DNA from: Chara braunii
Taxonomy: Eukaryota > Streptophyta > Charophyceae > Charales > Characeae
Length of the DNA: 37,734 nucleotides
Direction: 5' to 3'
NCBI GenBank assembly: GCA_003427395.1
Contig: BFEA01000173.1
Span: 317,255 to 354,988, forward strand
Shown here: positions 11,097 through 22,314 of the stretch, one piece after another
How the letters are laid out: each line of letters opens with the position of its first letter
How positions within the stretch are numbered: position 1 is the stretch's first letter
Notes under the pieces: model-generated
The model's database searches: none
What the model saw: the letters and a program-made list of their open reading frames with translations, nothing else
Told to the model about the DNA's origin: nothing
Made by a program: the position numbers and the translations under genes

Positions 11097-11945
11097 AAGG
11101 TAGGTCTTATGGATTCAGCAGGCAGCCCATCAGGCTGAGAAGGTCTGAGGTCCCTTCTGAGGCTCATAAAGTCACTGAGGAGCAGAAGAACGCATAAGGC
11201 TATCAGAAAGCTATGTCATTGAATCTGAAAAGGGACGACCGACCTGATTTTATTCCCTCATAGGCAGAGATGCTAGAATTACTAGAAGTGAGGCGGGGGT
11301 CGGTAGCATTCTTGCGCTAATCCAACGCTAATTCTGCCTGGCAGGTTAGTGCTAGGGTTTGCGGCAGGGAGCTCTGCCAGTGTGTAGACCCAGGTGTCGA
11401 GGTGGTTAGCGCATGTTGCGTCTCTCGCCTCGGTAATCCCGAGGGTCGGTATTACTTGCTGATCTTCTTTCTGACTGTCGGGCCGTTGCCCACCATGGCT
11501 ATGTTGTGGTGGTAGGGAAGGTAAGGTTGCTTTTCACATCGAAAATGCAACAACCTCCTTGAGGCTGGGTTATTCCTCCCATATGCGGCCTGGTGAACAC
11601 CCACCCCCACCCCCCACCTGCGTCTGAGCCCGTGAAGAAGAAGTGAAGTGCGGCCATCAATAGAGCGACTCGAGGCGGTTCCTCGACACCCTTGAGGAAG
11701 AGACACTTGAGACTGGGTTTGGTTGATGGCAAGTCGACTTGGACAGAGCGCTTACGAGGACTTTTGACCAACAGGATCCTCCCTTGTAGGGAGTTCGCTG
11801 CATCTCTTGCTAGGGGGTAAGTTCTTGTTCCTCATTTTCATATCTAAGAGATTGATTCATGGTGTATACTCAATTTATTCCAATCGGCAGACCTCCGTTT
11901 CTCTACTATCTTATCTGGCTAATTTTTCTCCTCGGTTGATACGGG
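11097..11945 (+). other. Probable LINE B 5' UTR and upstream DNA
   Basis: No ORF in this stretch looks real. It lies directly upstream of LINE B ORF1 and part of it should be that element's 5' UTR and internal promoter, but no boundary, promoter motif or target duplication could be fixed. Confidence 0.35.
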
Positions 11946-14000
11946 ATGAGCGCTACCCCACCCCCCTTGGGGGATAACTCCCGGGGGAATCAACACTCTG
12001 CTCGGCCATACTCTGCAGAGGAGAAATCTCACATCTCCTCACTCCTCGATGCTTGCTTCAAGGATGGTATTCTCCTTAGAGGCTTGAATATCGGAGTCGC
12101 TGAAGTCGAGGAGGACTTGGCTCGCTTCACTTTGCATTCCGAATTTTTGAAAATTAATATTCAATGGCTCAAAAAACATGATGTCACGGTGGTTTTCCTA
12201 AGCGACTCTACTAATCTATCGAATAACCTGAAAAATAAGGTAGTCAGGGTATACGAGAATGCGTGGTACGATGCGGGGTTGATATACGAACGGGTAAAAA
12301 GGGGAAGATTTCCAAAGTGAAGGGAAAAACCTCGCATCTTTTGTATCAACAGAACCTGCTGTGATAAGATGGATGCTCCAGAAAAATAACGATGATATTC
12401 GCATGGAGGGGAAAAAGTACAAGGTGCAATTCCTACTGTGGATGACCCTCTCCGAGATGCGAGCATATAAAGACGCAGGTTCGACCTATTTTTGGATTCG
12501 TTGTTTGCGAGTCTTGTTCCAACTCATGTCGGCCTTATATGCGGCAGTGGAGAATTTGTTTGGCCTGATTTTGAAAGTTCACCCCATGGAGAAAGACAAA
12601 GATGACCCGGAATTAGGTTCAATTCGTTTTGATTTAGATCTCGTGGCTAAACTAAGGGTCAAATCGCGGTTGGTTGTAAGAGTTCCTTACCAAGGGGATT
12701 ATTTCTTCGAAGTTCTTTCAGCAGCTACCCCATGGTGTGAAACCTGCAGAATTTTCGACCACAACGAGAAAGATGACTGCTGCCCAGCAAAGGTCGAGGA
12801 CGATCCTTTCGCGGATCACTTTAACAAACCTGATCTTCCGACACCCCCTTTTTTTTAGACTCCGTGCCATTGGGAGAAACCCCTCCCACCTTTGGGTTCA
12901 GACGACTCCCTGGATTTCAGGGGCAACCTCAACCATCTGACGGTGTGGCCAATAGCCGGAAAACTGCTCCCCCATTGCAAAAAGGTAAAGGGCAAGAGTT
13001 GGGAGGTAGCAAGGGAGAGGATTCTAGCTCTTCCAAGACGGACCAAGGGTTGGTGGATAAGGCGAAGGGTTCTAAGAAGAGAACGAAGGGTCGAGGGAAG
13101 AGCAGGGTAATTCACGCATGTTCATAGAAATCCAGTCGAGGGGAGCCTACAGAATCGGAATCAGAAGGCGGGCAATCAAAACTTGAATGGATAGCGGCTC
13201 GGATGCTTTCATCAAAAGGCAGAAAATATCTGTCATCCCCGGGTCTGGACGCGGAGGGCGAGCGAAGAAATGGGCATGATCAAGAAGCCTCAAATGATGC
13301 AGACATGGAAATGGAGGGGTTAGACGAGGGGAAGGGTAGACTGGATGGGTTGACTGAGGCAGAACCGTTTGATACTCTGGAAAGGGGGGATGAGAATATC
13401 CCAAAATTCATCGTCCCTCTAATCTTTGTTCACTCCAGACAAGGGGTAATGGTATTGGCTACCCAATTGGCAGACGGTTCAATGGAACTTCTACAACGGA
13501 TACTGATGAACCTCTTACTGAAGCTGTGATTCTTAGGAAGGTCAGAACTTTGATCCCTTCCTGCCTGTGTGTGAGAGTCATTCAGTGTTTGAGAACAGGT
13601 TGTTGTATGGTCTTCACTGCCACGGGACAGAAAGCCCGGTTCTACTTTGCCTTCTTGGATGCCAAAATGGACAACGCAACCCAAGACAAACTGGAGGCCC
13701 AGGATCGGGGCTGGTTTTCACTGGACCTGTTGGTTTCTGCCCTAAATGAGGACCTGGAACGGATCTTGATGAAGGGTAATTTCTCTGCAAAAACCATTGC
13801 AGAATGGCTCCTGGATTGCTCAAGTCTACAAAGATATTTTGTTCTCAGACTCTTTTGCAGACATCCTGCGTTTACCATGGCTTAACAATTTTGTCTTCAA
13901 CCAAAGGGAATCACGCAGAAGAAAGCAAATGGACTTAAAGAACACAGGAGGGGGCCGAATCCATAGCAAACTCGACCTCGCTTTGACAAATGTCAATTAA
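11946..14000 (+). pseudogene. LINE B ORF1, zinc-knuckle protein, frameshifted
   Basis: The frame starts at ATG 11946, with a Pro-rich leader then EEKSHISSLLDACFKDGIL, closely matching the start of LINE D ORF1. It shifts near 12315 and again near 12860, 13520 and 13810. A DUF4283-like region (about 12320-12710) ends in CETCRIFDHNEKDDC at about 12738-12782, a CCHC knuckle close to the C-x2-C-x4-H-x4-C pattern (here x5). A charged, Lys/Gly/Glu-rich linker follows (12860-13390). The conserved C-terminal domain opens with VPLIFVHSRQGVM at about 13410. The last codons overlap the ORF2 start by 11 bp. It would bind element RNA, but this copy is broken. Confidence 0.8.
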
Positions 14001-16702
14001 TGGCATAATCAGGATTGCTTCATGGAACATCCGTGGGCTATGCGATACTAATCAGAAACATAAAAGGAATCGTCTAAAATCCTGGATTCACAACACTAAG
14101 GCTCATATAATTTGTATCCAAGAATCAAAGTTAGACGATTTGCGACTTACTGTAATGGAAAATTGGTGGACCAAACCTCAGTTTTGCATTCCTGCGAGGG
14201 GAGGCCTGGGGGATCAGGGGACGAGGGGGGGTGTTGGAATTCTTTTTCACAAAAATATGGATTTTCATATTGTAGATTCCATGATTGATTTGTGGGGACG
14301 CTGGGTCTGGGTCAAATTTACGTTGGGTGAGGAGGATTGGTCCATCATATTAGCCTATTTGCCAGTGAGTTATTCTGAACGTATTACCTTAATCTCACAA
14401 CTGCCTAGTTTTATCCCAAATTCGTCGAGCCTGATTATAGGAGTAGACTGAAATACCGTCCTTAATTCAGGTTTAGACAGTTATAAAATGTCTGCAATTA
14501 GATCTGATATCAGATTACTAAGAGCCTTCCTAATAAACCAGGACCTAGTTGATCCCTTTCGTCTTCTGAATTAAGAAGAATCAGGTTATACCTGGTTCGG
14601 CTCGCAATCCCTCCCAGTGCGTAAACGTTTAGACTTTTTCCTCTTAAAAGGCAAACCTTGGGAATATTGTACCAAAGTGGAAGTGGGTAACTTGTACATC
14701 TCGGATCACCAGCCTGTGGTAGCCCATTTCAAACTTATCGGTCCTAAAAAATTTGGTTCCTCTTACTTCAAGTTCAATACTTAACACCTCAAGGACCCGG
14801 AGGTCGTGGATTGGATTCCACGACATTGGGATAACTGGGTAGAGGCCAAACCCCTGTTTAACTCGAACGAGGTATGGTTGGATGTGGGGTTTCACATCCT
14901 TCAAGGCTTGTTGAAGAACATTTCCCAATTAAAAGCCACCCACGGAAAACAGAAGGAATTGAAACTGTTGCACAAAGTAAAAGCGAAAGAAAAGGAGTTC
15001 GACAAACACCCTATCTCAGAGGCCTATTAGACTGAGGTTAGGAAAAAAACTATTCTGCAACTGGAAGCACTGGAAATAAGACAACAAGAACAGTGGAAGG
15101 AATGGCTAGCGCAAAGGAACATTATAACAGGAGACAGGTTGACCAAAGAAACCTTCAGACGTCTACTGATGCAATCAGCTGAAACTTCGATGACGAATCT
15201 AGCCCACCCCGTCTCAATGGTCCCCCAAGTATCAGACAATCTTTACGAGATATGTGAATCTACCCGCCTTTATTTTCAAGATATTTTATCTACGCGTAGA
15301 CCTTTTGAGAGCTTTCACACAGACCAGAGAGAGTACTCAAACTTTTGGAAGTATTCTAAGGCCAAACTTTGAAATTCCAATAGACTGGACCTGGATAGAC
15401 CGATTAATGCGGAGGAACTGCTGGCAGCCGCAAAGCTCATCGCAGTAGGGAAATGTCCGGGTGATGATGGTATCCCCATCGAACTTTATCTTTCGTGTTG
15501 GGACAACACCAACCCTCACTTGCTCAATATTTACAACGTAGTTCTAACTGGGGGATACCTGACGAAAGTGATGATGAAGGGGATTATCATGCTATTGTAC
15601 AAAAAGGGAGAGAAATCGGATATCCAAAATTGGAGACCTATATCGGTCTTGAATGTTTCTTATAAACTTCAAGTGAAAGTTCTAGACCTTCGACTTGCTA
15701 AATACTTACCGACGCTAATCGGCATGGAACAGGGCACTTTCGTGAAGCATAGGTCGATAATGGACAACATTGCCTGTACTGTGCAAGCCTTGGAAATAAT
15801 CGCTAGAGAAAATCGGAATGTGGCGATAACTGGACATGGAGAAGGCTTACGATCGAGTGGGATGGATCTTTGTTATGACTACCTTGCTAAATATGAACTT
15901 TGACCCAATTTTTTGTGGTTTCAATCATGTATTCTAGTGCGTTCGCTGCAGTCATGGTGAACGGTCAATTGTCGCCTCCCTTTTCCCTAACACGTTCATT
16001 GAGACAGGGCTGCCCTCTCGCGCCTCTGCTCTTTGTTGTCCATATGGAAGTGTTGTTGGATAATGTGAGTTCAAACCCCGGGATTGAAGGGCTATCACTA
16101 AAAAATCAGCTTCAATGGAAAAAGGGTGCTCTAGCAGATGACTTGACCTTGGTCTGTCTGAATACTCGCTCTAACCTAATGGCTTTAAGAAAAACCCTGA
16201 ATACTTACTGTGAACTCTCGGAAGCCTCTATCAATTGGATTAGATCGGTGTATTTTTTGCCTGAATCTTTTTCTTTGAATGTGAATTGGGGACTGAGGAA
16301 AGTACCTGCGGACAATTCAGATCCTTTTTTGGGGGTGCAAGTGTCCTTGTCAAGTAACTCAGGTTTTCAGAACTCTATTTTGCAAGAAAAAGTGGTCAAT
16401 CGTCTATCGTCGTGGCGCTCCTTGCGTCATTTGTCCCTGCTGGGGAGGGCACTTGTTATCAATTTGGCAGCGTTCGCTGTCTTATGGTATTCTTTGGCTG
16501 TCCACCTCTTGGGAGACGAATCTTATAAGAGGATCAGGAAGTCGGCAGCTAGGGTCTTGTGGAAACCAGAGGGTAATCCACAAAGGGGGGTTTTGTCAAA
16601 GATAGCCTGGGAAACCATACCCTTCCCTAGGGATGAAGGGGGTTTAGGGATCTTAGACCCCCGTCATCAGAATTTTGCTCTATTGGCGAAATGGCCAATT
16701 AA

Positions 16703-17034
16703 ACCACCAGTACCCACCGGTGTTCAAGGCCCGTGACTCAGGCTACCGGTAGCCCGGTCATTGCCGAGCCTCGGACTTTATTGCCGAGCCTTGGACAACC
16801 GGTAGTACACAACGGGGAAAAAAAAAAAAAAAAAAAAACACAAAAAAANNNNNNNNNNNNNNNNNNNNNNNNNNNNNNNNNNNNNNNNNNNNNNNNNNNN
16901 NNNNNNNNNNNNNNNNNNNNNNNNNNNNNNNNNNNNNNNNNNNNNNNNNNNNNNNNNNNNNNNNNNNNNNNNNNNNNNNNNNNNNNNNNNNNNNNNNNNN
17001 NNNNNNNNNNNNNNNNNNNNNNNNNNNNNNNNNN

Positions 17035-17074
<40 letters not shown>

Positions 17075-17188
17075 CATCAGCCAGTGTTTTTTTTGGGGAC
17101 TACCGGTCGCACGTCGGTGGGTTACCCGCGCGACGCGGCGCGTTAACTGCCGCATCGATTTCTTCAAGCAGGGAGAGGTACTGGTGGT
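16703..17188. mobile_element. Non-autonomous DNA transposon with TTAA target duplication
   Basis: The ends are 12-bp perfect inverted repeats, ACCACCAGTACC (16703-16714) and GGTACTGGTGGT (17177-17188). Each is bordered by TTAA (16699-16702, 17189-17192). The insertion splits LINE B ORF2, and deleting the element plus one TTAA restores a frame that aligns with LINE C. TTAA duplications are typical of piggyBac and of Sola3-type elements. The termini do not start with the usual piggyBac CCY, so the superfamily is open. About 186 bases inside are unknown, and the visible part has no coding capacity. Confidence 0.85.
16849..17034. other. Assembly gap of 186 N
   Basis: The gap is bounded by an A-rich tract on the left and an (AG)n microsatellite on the right, both likely causes of failed assembly. 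Any ORF drawn across it is meaningless. Confidence 0.98.
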
Positions 17189-18847
17189 TTAAAGCTCTGC
17201 TATCCAATGAGTCTGCTCCATGGCTTCATCTTGCCTTGCATATTCTGCGGGAGGAATGGGATCTGGCCAGGGATGAGGACGTTTTAGCCTGTTTTTTTAT
17301 CAATTCTTATGTTCAGAAGCAACCGAAGTCCAAGTTTTGGAAGGGCATTATTTTGGCATGGAGGAAGTTGTTTCCCACAGTGAGAGAATACCCTCAGTCT
17401 AAAGCGGCTGTTCTAAACCAGATTATTTTCGAAAACCCATTGATTAGGGACTCGAGTGGCGAGGAGTTTTCAGCAAGAGATGCAACTCGGTGTTTTAGCA
17501 GGGCTTGGATTGGGAGAGGTGTGGTAAGGCTAGCCAATTTGTGGGATTCCTATAAAGGGGACCAACGCTCAGATGAAGAACTTAAGTTGAAACTTTATAC
17601 ACTGCACCAGGTCTCAAGTAGGCAAAGAGAAATCCAACAGGCTATACCGCATGCCTGGATCTATTTGCTAACTCAAACTCATATCCCCCCTTCCGGCCTT
17701 TGGCTCAAAGATCCTGCCTCTGCTCCGGACAGCATCTTTCAGATTACGGATGATTCGGGAGAAGAAGGTTGGAAGGTTGTCGAATGGCAAGTTCCGGAGT
17801 ATGTAGAATTGTCCGAGGAGTTAATACAAAAGTCTGTCCCCCTTCAGCTAGATTCCTTGGAGGGGATGCAAGAAGTTATGGTTAAGTTGCAGCTATCTAA
17901 GTCCGGGAGTGATCGTGGTTCTAGATCAGACTAGATGGTCTGCCACCCTCCCCATAGGGCTAAAATCCGTGGCATCTGCAGCAGTGGATCCTACGACTGT
18001 GGGCCGGGAGGTCAATCCAAAATTCAGAAGAGTCACTCTGGAGTCTTGTAAGGCCAAGGTGGGCGTCGCGATTCAACGTACTTTGGTGGAGAAATCTCCC
18101 GCAGCTGCGGTGTCCAAGAGGAGATTGGAAGGAGACCTGCTGACGATTTCTGAAGATCAGCTATCATCCTTATGGAGGCAATTCAAGAGTATGTCGTCCC
18201 AGAAACTGGCCAGTATAGTTTGGCTACAGACCGATCTAGCCGCTGCCTTGGCTCTTTCTCTGGCTAATAGAGGTATGCAGATCCCTACAGCCTGCGCCCG
18301 TTGCAGATGGCCTTGGGAAAATAACAGGCATCTATGGATTTCCTGCCCTGCATCCAGGAGAATTTGGGACTGGTGGATAACGCATTGGAACAGATTTACT
18401 AAGGAAGCCTTCATCTGGTCAGATGAGTGGCTTTTATCAGGTCTACATCACTCTAATGTGAAATCAGTACAGGACTGGCTTTATGTTGCTCAGAACATTA
18501 GAGCTATTCTGATGAAAGTTATCTGGGACAATTGCAATAATCAGCTTTTTAAGGACAAGGGTATCTCAGACATCACCTTGAAAGTGTTGGTTACGCAGCA
18601 GATCCGACTTCTTATTCGCAGCGATTGTATGAAACAGCAAGTCCCAGGCTCAGTCAAGTCTAGGCAGTGGTTCTGGAACTCGTGGGGGAGGGACTCTGTT
18701 TTGGTTAAGTTGGATTCAATAGGTAAATTGCAGTGTTGCCCTTGGCTGTTGTCGCCTGTGGGGCATGGGGAACGCTTTAGCTCCCCTCCTTGGGTTATCC
18801 CGCTTAACCAGGTTGGAGTAGGGTCAGTGGGTTGTGCTATTTGGTGA

Positions 18848-19661
18848 TCTGCCTGTGCTTGCCCTTTTTTTTCCTTTTTGGAGGACTTCGATCAGTTGAA
18901 GGGACACTGGACCCGGTTTCCAGGAGCCTAATCTGGGTAATGGTCCCAGCTATTCTCGGGATTTGTGGGGTTTCCCGGCCCCTGGTTCCTTTGACATTGG
19001 TAATTAAAGCTTACTTGTTCTCCCAAAAAAAAAACAAAAACTAGAAGTATTTTTTGGGAAAGGACGCTGGACCTGGTTTCCAGCCAGTTTTCTATCTCTT
19101 CTTCTGAGGACACTGGACCTGCTTTCCACTCCGATACCCAAGATAGGATGCTGGACCTGTTTTTCAGCAATCCGGGTTGCATCCTACCGTCAGTGGTGGT
19201 AACCCTCCTTACTTGTAGTTCTCATTAAGGAAGCAAACTTGAACTGTATCCATAGTGATCTTGGTCTGTTGATTGATACTGTCACTCAAGATCCAAGGGT
19301 GCATGGTGGGAAACCCGTCTCGGCTGTTCAGGTTTCCTTGAGTTTACAGATCCGTACTCTGTCTATTTTCTTTAAGATCTTGAAGCGAAGCTGGGTAAGG
19401 CTCCCAGACAGAGTAGCATGAGACCCGGAATAGGAATTCTTATGAATTTCTTCCGTCGTTCTTTGCTGTTGCTTCCTTTATTTCGGTTTCCTAAAAGCTT
19501 TACGCCAGTTGCCCACTTTTCTTTTTTGGAGTTGCAGACCATGGGACGCTGGACCCGGTTTCCAGCACAATCGTCACTACGAGCTTCACTACCGGGTTGA
19601 GATGTTGAGGGATTCCCAACCTCATTCAGTTACTTTTATAATATAAGTTGCGACTTCATTT
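18848..19661 (+). other. LINE B 3' UTR with repeated hairpins
   Basis: This non-coding stretch carries five copies of a hairpin whose type sequence is GCTGGACCCGGTTTCCAGC: around 18906-18924, 19066-19084, 19112-19130, 19150-19168 and 19548-19566. Six-base arms enclose a seven-base loop. Most copies are preceded by GGA or GGGA. LINE D carries one at 29780-29798 (- strand) and a separate - strand fragment carries two at 20471-20527. It also includes an internal A-rich tract at 19026-19040. Confidence 0.75.
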
Positions 19662-19757
19662 CAAAAAAAAAAAAAAAAAAGAATTGTGAGGTCCCAAGCA
19701 AAGTTCAAAAAAAAAACTGAAAAAAAAACTTCAAAAAAAAAAAAAAACGGACGACGT
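19662..19757 (+). repeat. LINE B poly(A) followed by remnant LINE tail
   Basis: Eighteen A are followed by GAATTGTGAGGTCCC and then three more A-rich tracts separated by short words. The GAATTGTGAGGTCCC word is part of the 3' UTR of LINEs C and D, so this is most simply a LINE tail into which LINE B inserted. Confidence 0.6.
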
Positions 19758-19873
19758 GGTAGAGAGACGGACGAGGCCACGCCAGAACAAGCTTCCAATC
19801 AACCCCGCCCCCCTCCCCTCCAATGGCACGGGCCTACTACCAAGTAGACAAACAGAGTAGAGTAGAGAATAAT

Positions 19874-19941
19874 GTCGGGGTTACAAGTAAGGCATACAAC
19901 TACCAGTAGCCACACACAGTATAGGAGAGAGAGAGCACGAA

Positions 19942-20014
<73 letters not shown>

Positions 20015-20085
20015 TGTCGGCCCTGTCGGGGTTACAAGGCATATAGCTACCAGTAGCCACATGCAGTACAGGAGAGAGAGAGCCC

Positions 20086-20121
<36 letters not shown>
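19874..20121. repeat. Duplicated unit containing (AG)n microsatellites
   Basis: A unit starting GTCGGGGTTACAAG and containing TACCAGTAGCCACA appears at 19874 and again at 20025, offset about 151 bp. Each unit ends in an AG repeat (19945-20011 and 20089-20121). ORFs of Arg-Glu or Leu-Ser repeats here are translation artefacts of the microsatellite. Confidence 0.8.
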
Positions 20122-20123
<2 letters not shown>

Positions 20124-20440
20124 CGCTCCACTGCACAAGATTGGAAATGTATGGGAATCTGCATGACTCCCGATACATTCCAAAAATTGCACCAATCTGA
20201 ATGAACTGGGTCCACATAGCGGTGCAGATGCATACCGAATGTCGAGCAGTGGAGCTAGGCCCAGACTGGGGGCCTCGCTGGAACTCGCAAAACGAGGAGA
20301 ATGACGAGTGTACCGTAACGTAAAAGACTGCGATTTGCATCCGGCACTCTGTATAGTCCTGGATGTATCTTCCCCCTTTCTGTGCAAGGATGCACTCGTC
20401 AATCTTCACAGTTCCTGAGTTGCCGAAGGTCGAACAACCC

Positions 20441-20540
20441 TTTTTTTTTTTTTTTTTTTCCGTAAAAGCAGTCGGGAACCGGGCCCGGCATCCCTTGTAT
20501 TTCAATAAGCCAGGAAACGGGTCTGGCATCCCTCACAAAA
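20441..20540 (-). mobile_element. LINE 3' end fragment with two hairpins
   Basis: Read on the - strand, two hairpins (20509-20527 and 20471-20489) precede a run of 19 A (20441-20459 as T). The hairpins are GCCAGACCCGTTTCCTGGC and GCCGGGCCCGGTTCCCGAC, related to those of the LINE B 3' UTR but with stem bases changed in pairs. No coding part is attached, so this is a heavily 5'-truncated insertion or a small derivative. Confidence 0.6.
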
Positions 20541-20641
20541 GGTAGGTGGGCCCATCGAAGGGCGAGACATCACCGGTCAAGCCCTAAGACCGGACCACTG
20601 TGTCACTGCAAACCCTAAGATCCGTGAAAAATACTAACAAA

Positions 20642-21191
20642 TAGCTGCAAACCCCGATCATCCAACCCTAGCACTGTTTCAACACACAGCAGGTTCGATA
20701 ACAACAGCTAGTTTCTATAGGCCAACAAAATCAACAAGCCAACATAAACCTATTCTCATTGCTACCTGCAATCCCGCAAACCTCAGTCCCCATAGCTGCA
20801 AAAGTCAGGTGTCCAATTCTACTTTCCACCAACCATAAACTGACAATCACCTACAACATTTTAATCCCACAATCCAACTATTTTCTTTACATGATATTCG
20901 TCGTTCGAGGCAACCACAATTTCTACAATCGTTCAAAACATAATTCATATTGTCTGCAAAGAATACAAAAGGCAGCAGACATAGAACAAGCCCTAGTTTC
21001 AACATCAAAGTACTAGCAAATTACTATTTCTATCACCAAACCTATAAAATCATATTCTTCCTGTCTGCAATCCCGCAAACTAAATTTCGATTAGCTGCAA
21101 ACCCCGATCGTCCAACCCTAGTTTCCACAGTTTCATCCACACGACAAATTCAATAACAGCAGCTAGTTTCTATAGTCAAACAAAATCAACA
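20642..21191. repeat. Two diverged direct repeats of about 100 bp
   Basis: TAGCTGCAAACCCCGATC starts both 20642-20737 and 21092-21191. The copies also share TCCAACCCTAG and AGCTAGTTTCTATAG further in, with substitutions and small indels. CTGCAATCCCGCAAAC also recurs (20766, 21063). The region is AT-rich and non-coding. Whether these are the ends of an inserted element or a sparse tandem array is unclear. Confidence 0.6.
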
Positions 21192-21889
21192 AAGCAGCAT
21201 AGCTCGTGCGGTCAGCTCCATCACACCGTGGCATTCTATCGTCATACTGCTCTGGCAAATTTTCGCCGCAGGCCGCCCACAATTGCTCATAGACAGGATG
21301 ACCCCGCAGCATCTCCATATCAAAGACCAAAGGACTAAGCCCTCGACCGGTTCCATCAGGTGTGAATCAGTTATAATCCAGCTGAAACTCTGGCAATTGC
21401 AATGCTCGGATCCCGCCCGTCGAACGTCCACACATCTGCCACCATCCTTCCTCGTTCGAACAGGATTACTAACCCCAGTCAGCCGGGACTGGCCAATGGC
21501 AAGGGCTCTTCAGACCCTCTTGCAGCGTGTCCCTCTTAGTGCCCACACACTCGATCCCCCACACTCCCACCACCCCAGCAACAAGCTCTGGCTAGGCACC
21601 ACCGTCTTCTTGACAGCACCCGTGCGATCCCCCGTTGCCCAAGCACCGCCCCCGATGGCGCTGACACTGAGACAGTGCAGCGACGTCAACAAAAATTCGA
21701 AACGCGCGCCTCGGGCCCAACGCCCCGGCCAGCTTACGCAGCGCAGCTTTAGCCGCCTCGCAGCAACCCTTTTTTTGTTGAAAGGGCCATGACCTTGAGG
21801 TTTTATCATAGGACTGACCAGCCCAGCTAAATTCCATCTTGTGTCTAATCTGACACCGCGGGTGGCCTTTCCAGCCCCAAGGGTTGGCT
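21192..21889. other. No gene recognised
   Basis: GC-rich, with overlapping open frames on both strands that have no recognisable domain or homology to the neighbouring elements. I see no repeat ends, tRNA-like boxes or convincing codon pattern. Confidence 0.5.
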
Positions 21890-22196
21890 TTTTTTTTTTT
21901 TTTTTTCCCCCTAACAAAACCGTCTCTTCCATTATCAACATGACAAATGAACTGAGGCCGGGGGGCAAGTCCCACTAGCAGCGTTGAGCCACCTCAACGC
22001 CTGAATCTGGACGTTTTTGCTGAGATGTGCAGAAATGGTGTTGAGTTTCCTGAACTGCACGTCTCCACAAACACGTCCAGATTCAGGCGTTGAGGTAGCT
22101 CAACGCTGCTAGTGGGACTTGGTCCCCGGGACCTCGCAATTTTTTTTTTTTTTTTTTTGAGCGGGGCCTCACAATTCAACCCGGAGTCATCCCGGG
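21890..22196 (-). mobile_element. Two nested LINE 3' ends
   Basis: Read on the - strand, the outer tail runs TTGCGAGGTCCC (22131-22142), is broken by a foldback, and continues as GGCCTCAGTTCATTTGTCA (about 21940-21959) to an A run (21890-21906 as T). It matches the LINE C 3' UTR at 27883-27914. A second LINE end, with ACTCCGGGTTGAATTGTGAGG then 18 A (22141-22158 as T), is inserted into it right before TTGCGAGG. Neither retains coding sequence. Confidence 0.7.
21964..22124. mobile_element. Foldback element, 161 bp, near-perfect 51-bp stem
   Basis: The arms 21964-22014 and 22073-22124 are inverted copies. The right end reads GGGACTTGGTC and the left GGCAAGTCCC, one base shorter. The loop is about 58 bases. 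The element sits in the LINE 3' UTR at a CCGGG-type site (GGCCGGG on the left, CCCGGGACCTC on the right). Loop sequences such as CTCCACAAACACGTCCA recur in the foldback at 28482-28634. No protein is encoded. Confidence 0.8.
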
Positions 22197-22215
22197 GCAA
22201 GGTCCCACTTGCACG
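22197..22215. repeat. Single foldback terminus next to CCCGGG
   Basis: GCAAGGTCCCACTTGCACGG resembles the GACCAAGTCCCACTTGCAGC end of the element at 29203-29689 and abuts CCCGGG of the LINE 3' UTR. No matching second end was found downstream, so the element is probably truncated by the following SINE or LINE. Confidence 0.5.
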
Positions 22216-22314
22216 GATTACGAGATTCCGACCGTTGATCTTTGCTATCTACGGTCCATATCTCTTAATTCATGTAAGTGTGATCTAGCCCCCGACAATG
22301 GCCTTGTTGCCTTC

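Larger units (their letters stand above)
13990..18847 (+). pseudogene. LINE B ORF2: endonuclease, reverse transcriptase, zf-RVT-like
   Basis: The endonuclease begins IASWNIRGLCD, then IQESKL, GVD-stop-NTVLN (where C has GDWNMVLN, so a Trp codon became TGA at 14449) and SDHQPVV. RT motif A (LDMEKAYD) lies in a shifted frame near 15830, motif B is SLRQGCPLAP and motif C ALADDLT. The frame is broken by stops at 14449, 14572, 14782, 15028 and 15370, by frameshifts near 15830, 15905 and 17915, and by the 16703-17188 insertion. Removing that insertion and one TTAA rejoins AKWPIKALLSNE in frame. The C-terminus carries CARCRWPWENNRHLWISC, a zf-RVT-type motif. The start overlaps ORF1. Confidence 0.85.
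11946..19679 (+). mobile_element. LINE B, L1-group retrotransposon interrupted by a DNA element
   Basis: ORF1 and ORF2 overlap slightly. An 830-bp 3' UTR carries repeated hairpins, and a run of 18 A at 19662-19679 marks the 3' end. The protein domains match those of C and D in order and sequence, so the three belong to one family. A TTAA-flanked element (16703-17188) splits ORF2. The A tail abuts GAATTGTGAGGTCCC, a sequence that in LINE C lies inside the 3' UTR (27883-27896), so B appears to have inserted into an older LINE tail. Confidence 0.85.

Noticed and set aside
16733-17167. Open frames on both strands across the N gap
   Set aside because: They consist mostly of unknown residues plus translated poly(A) and AG repeats inside a transposon.
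19799-20529. Frames of Leu-Ser or Arg-Glu repeats
   Set aside because: Translation of AG microsatellites in a duplicated non-coding unit; no conserved residues outside the repeats.
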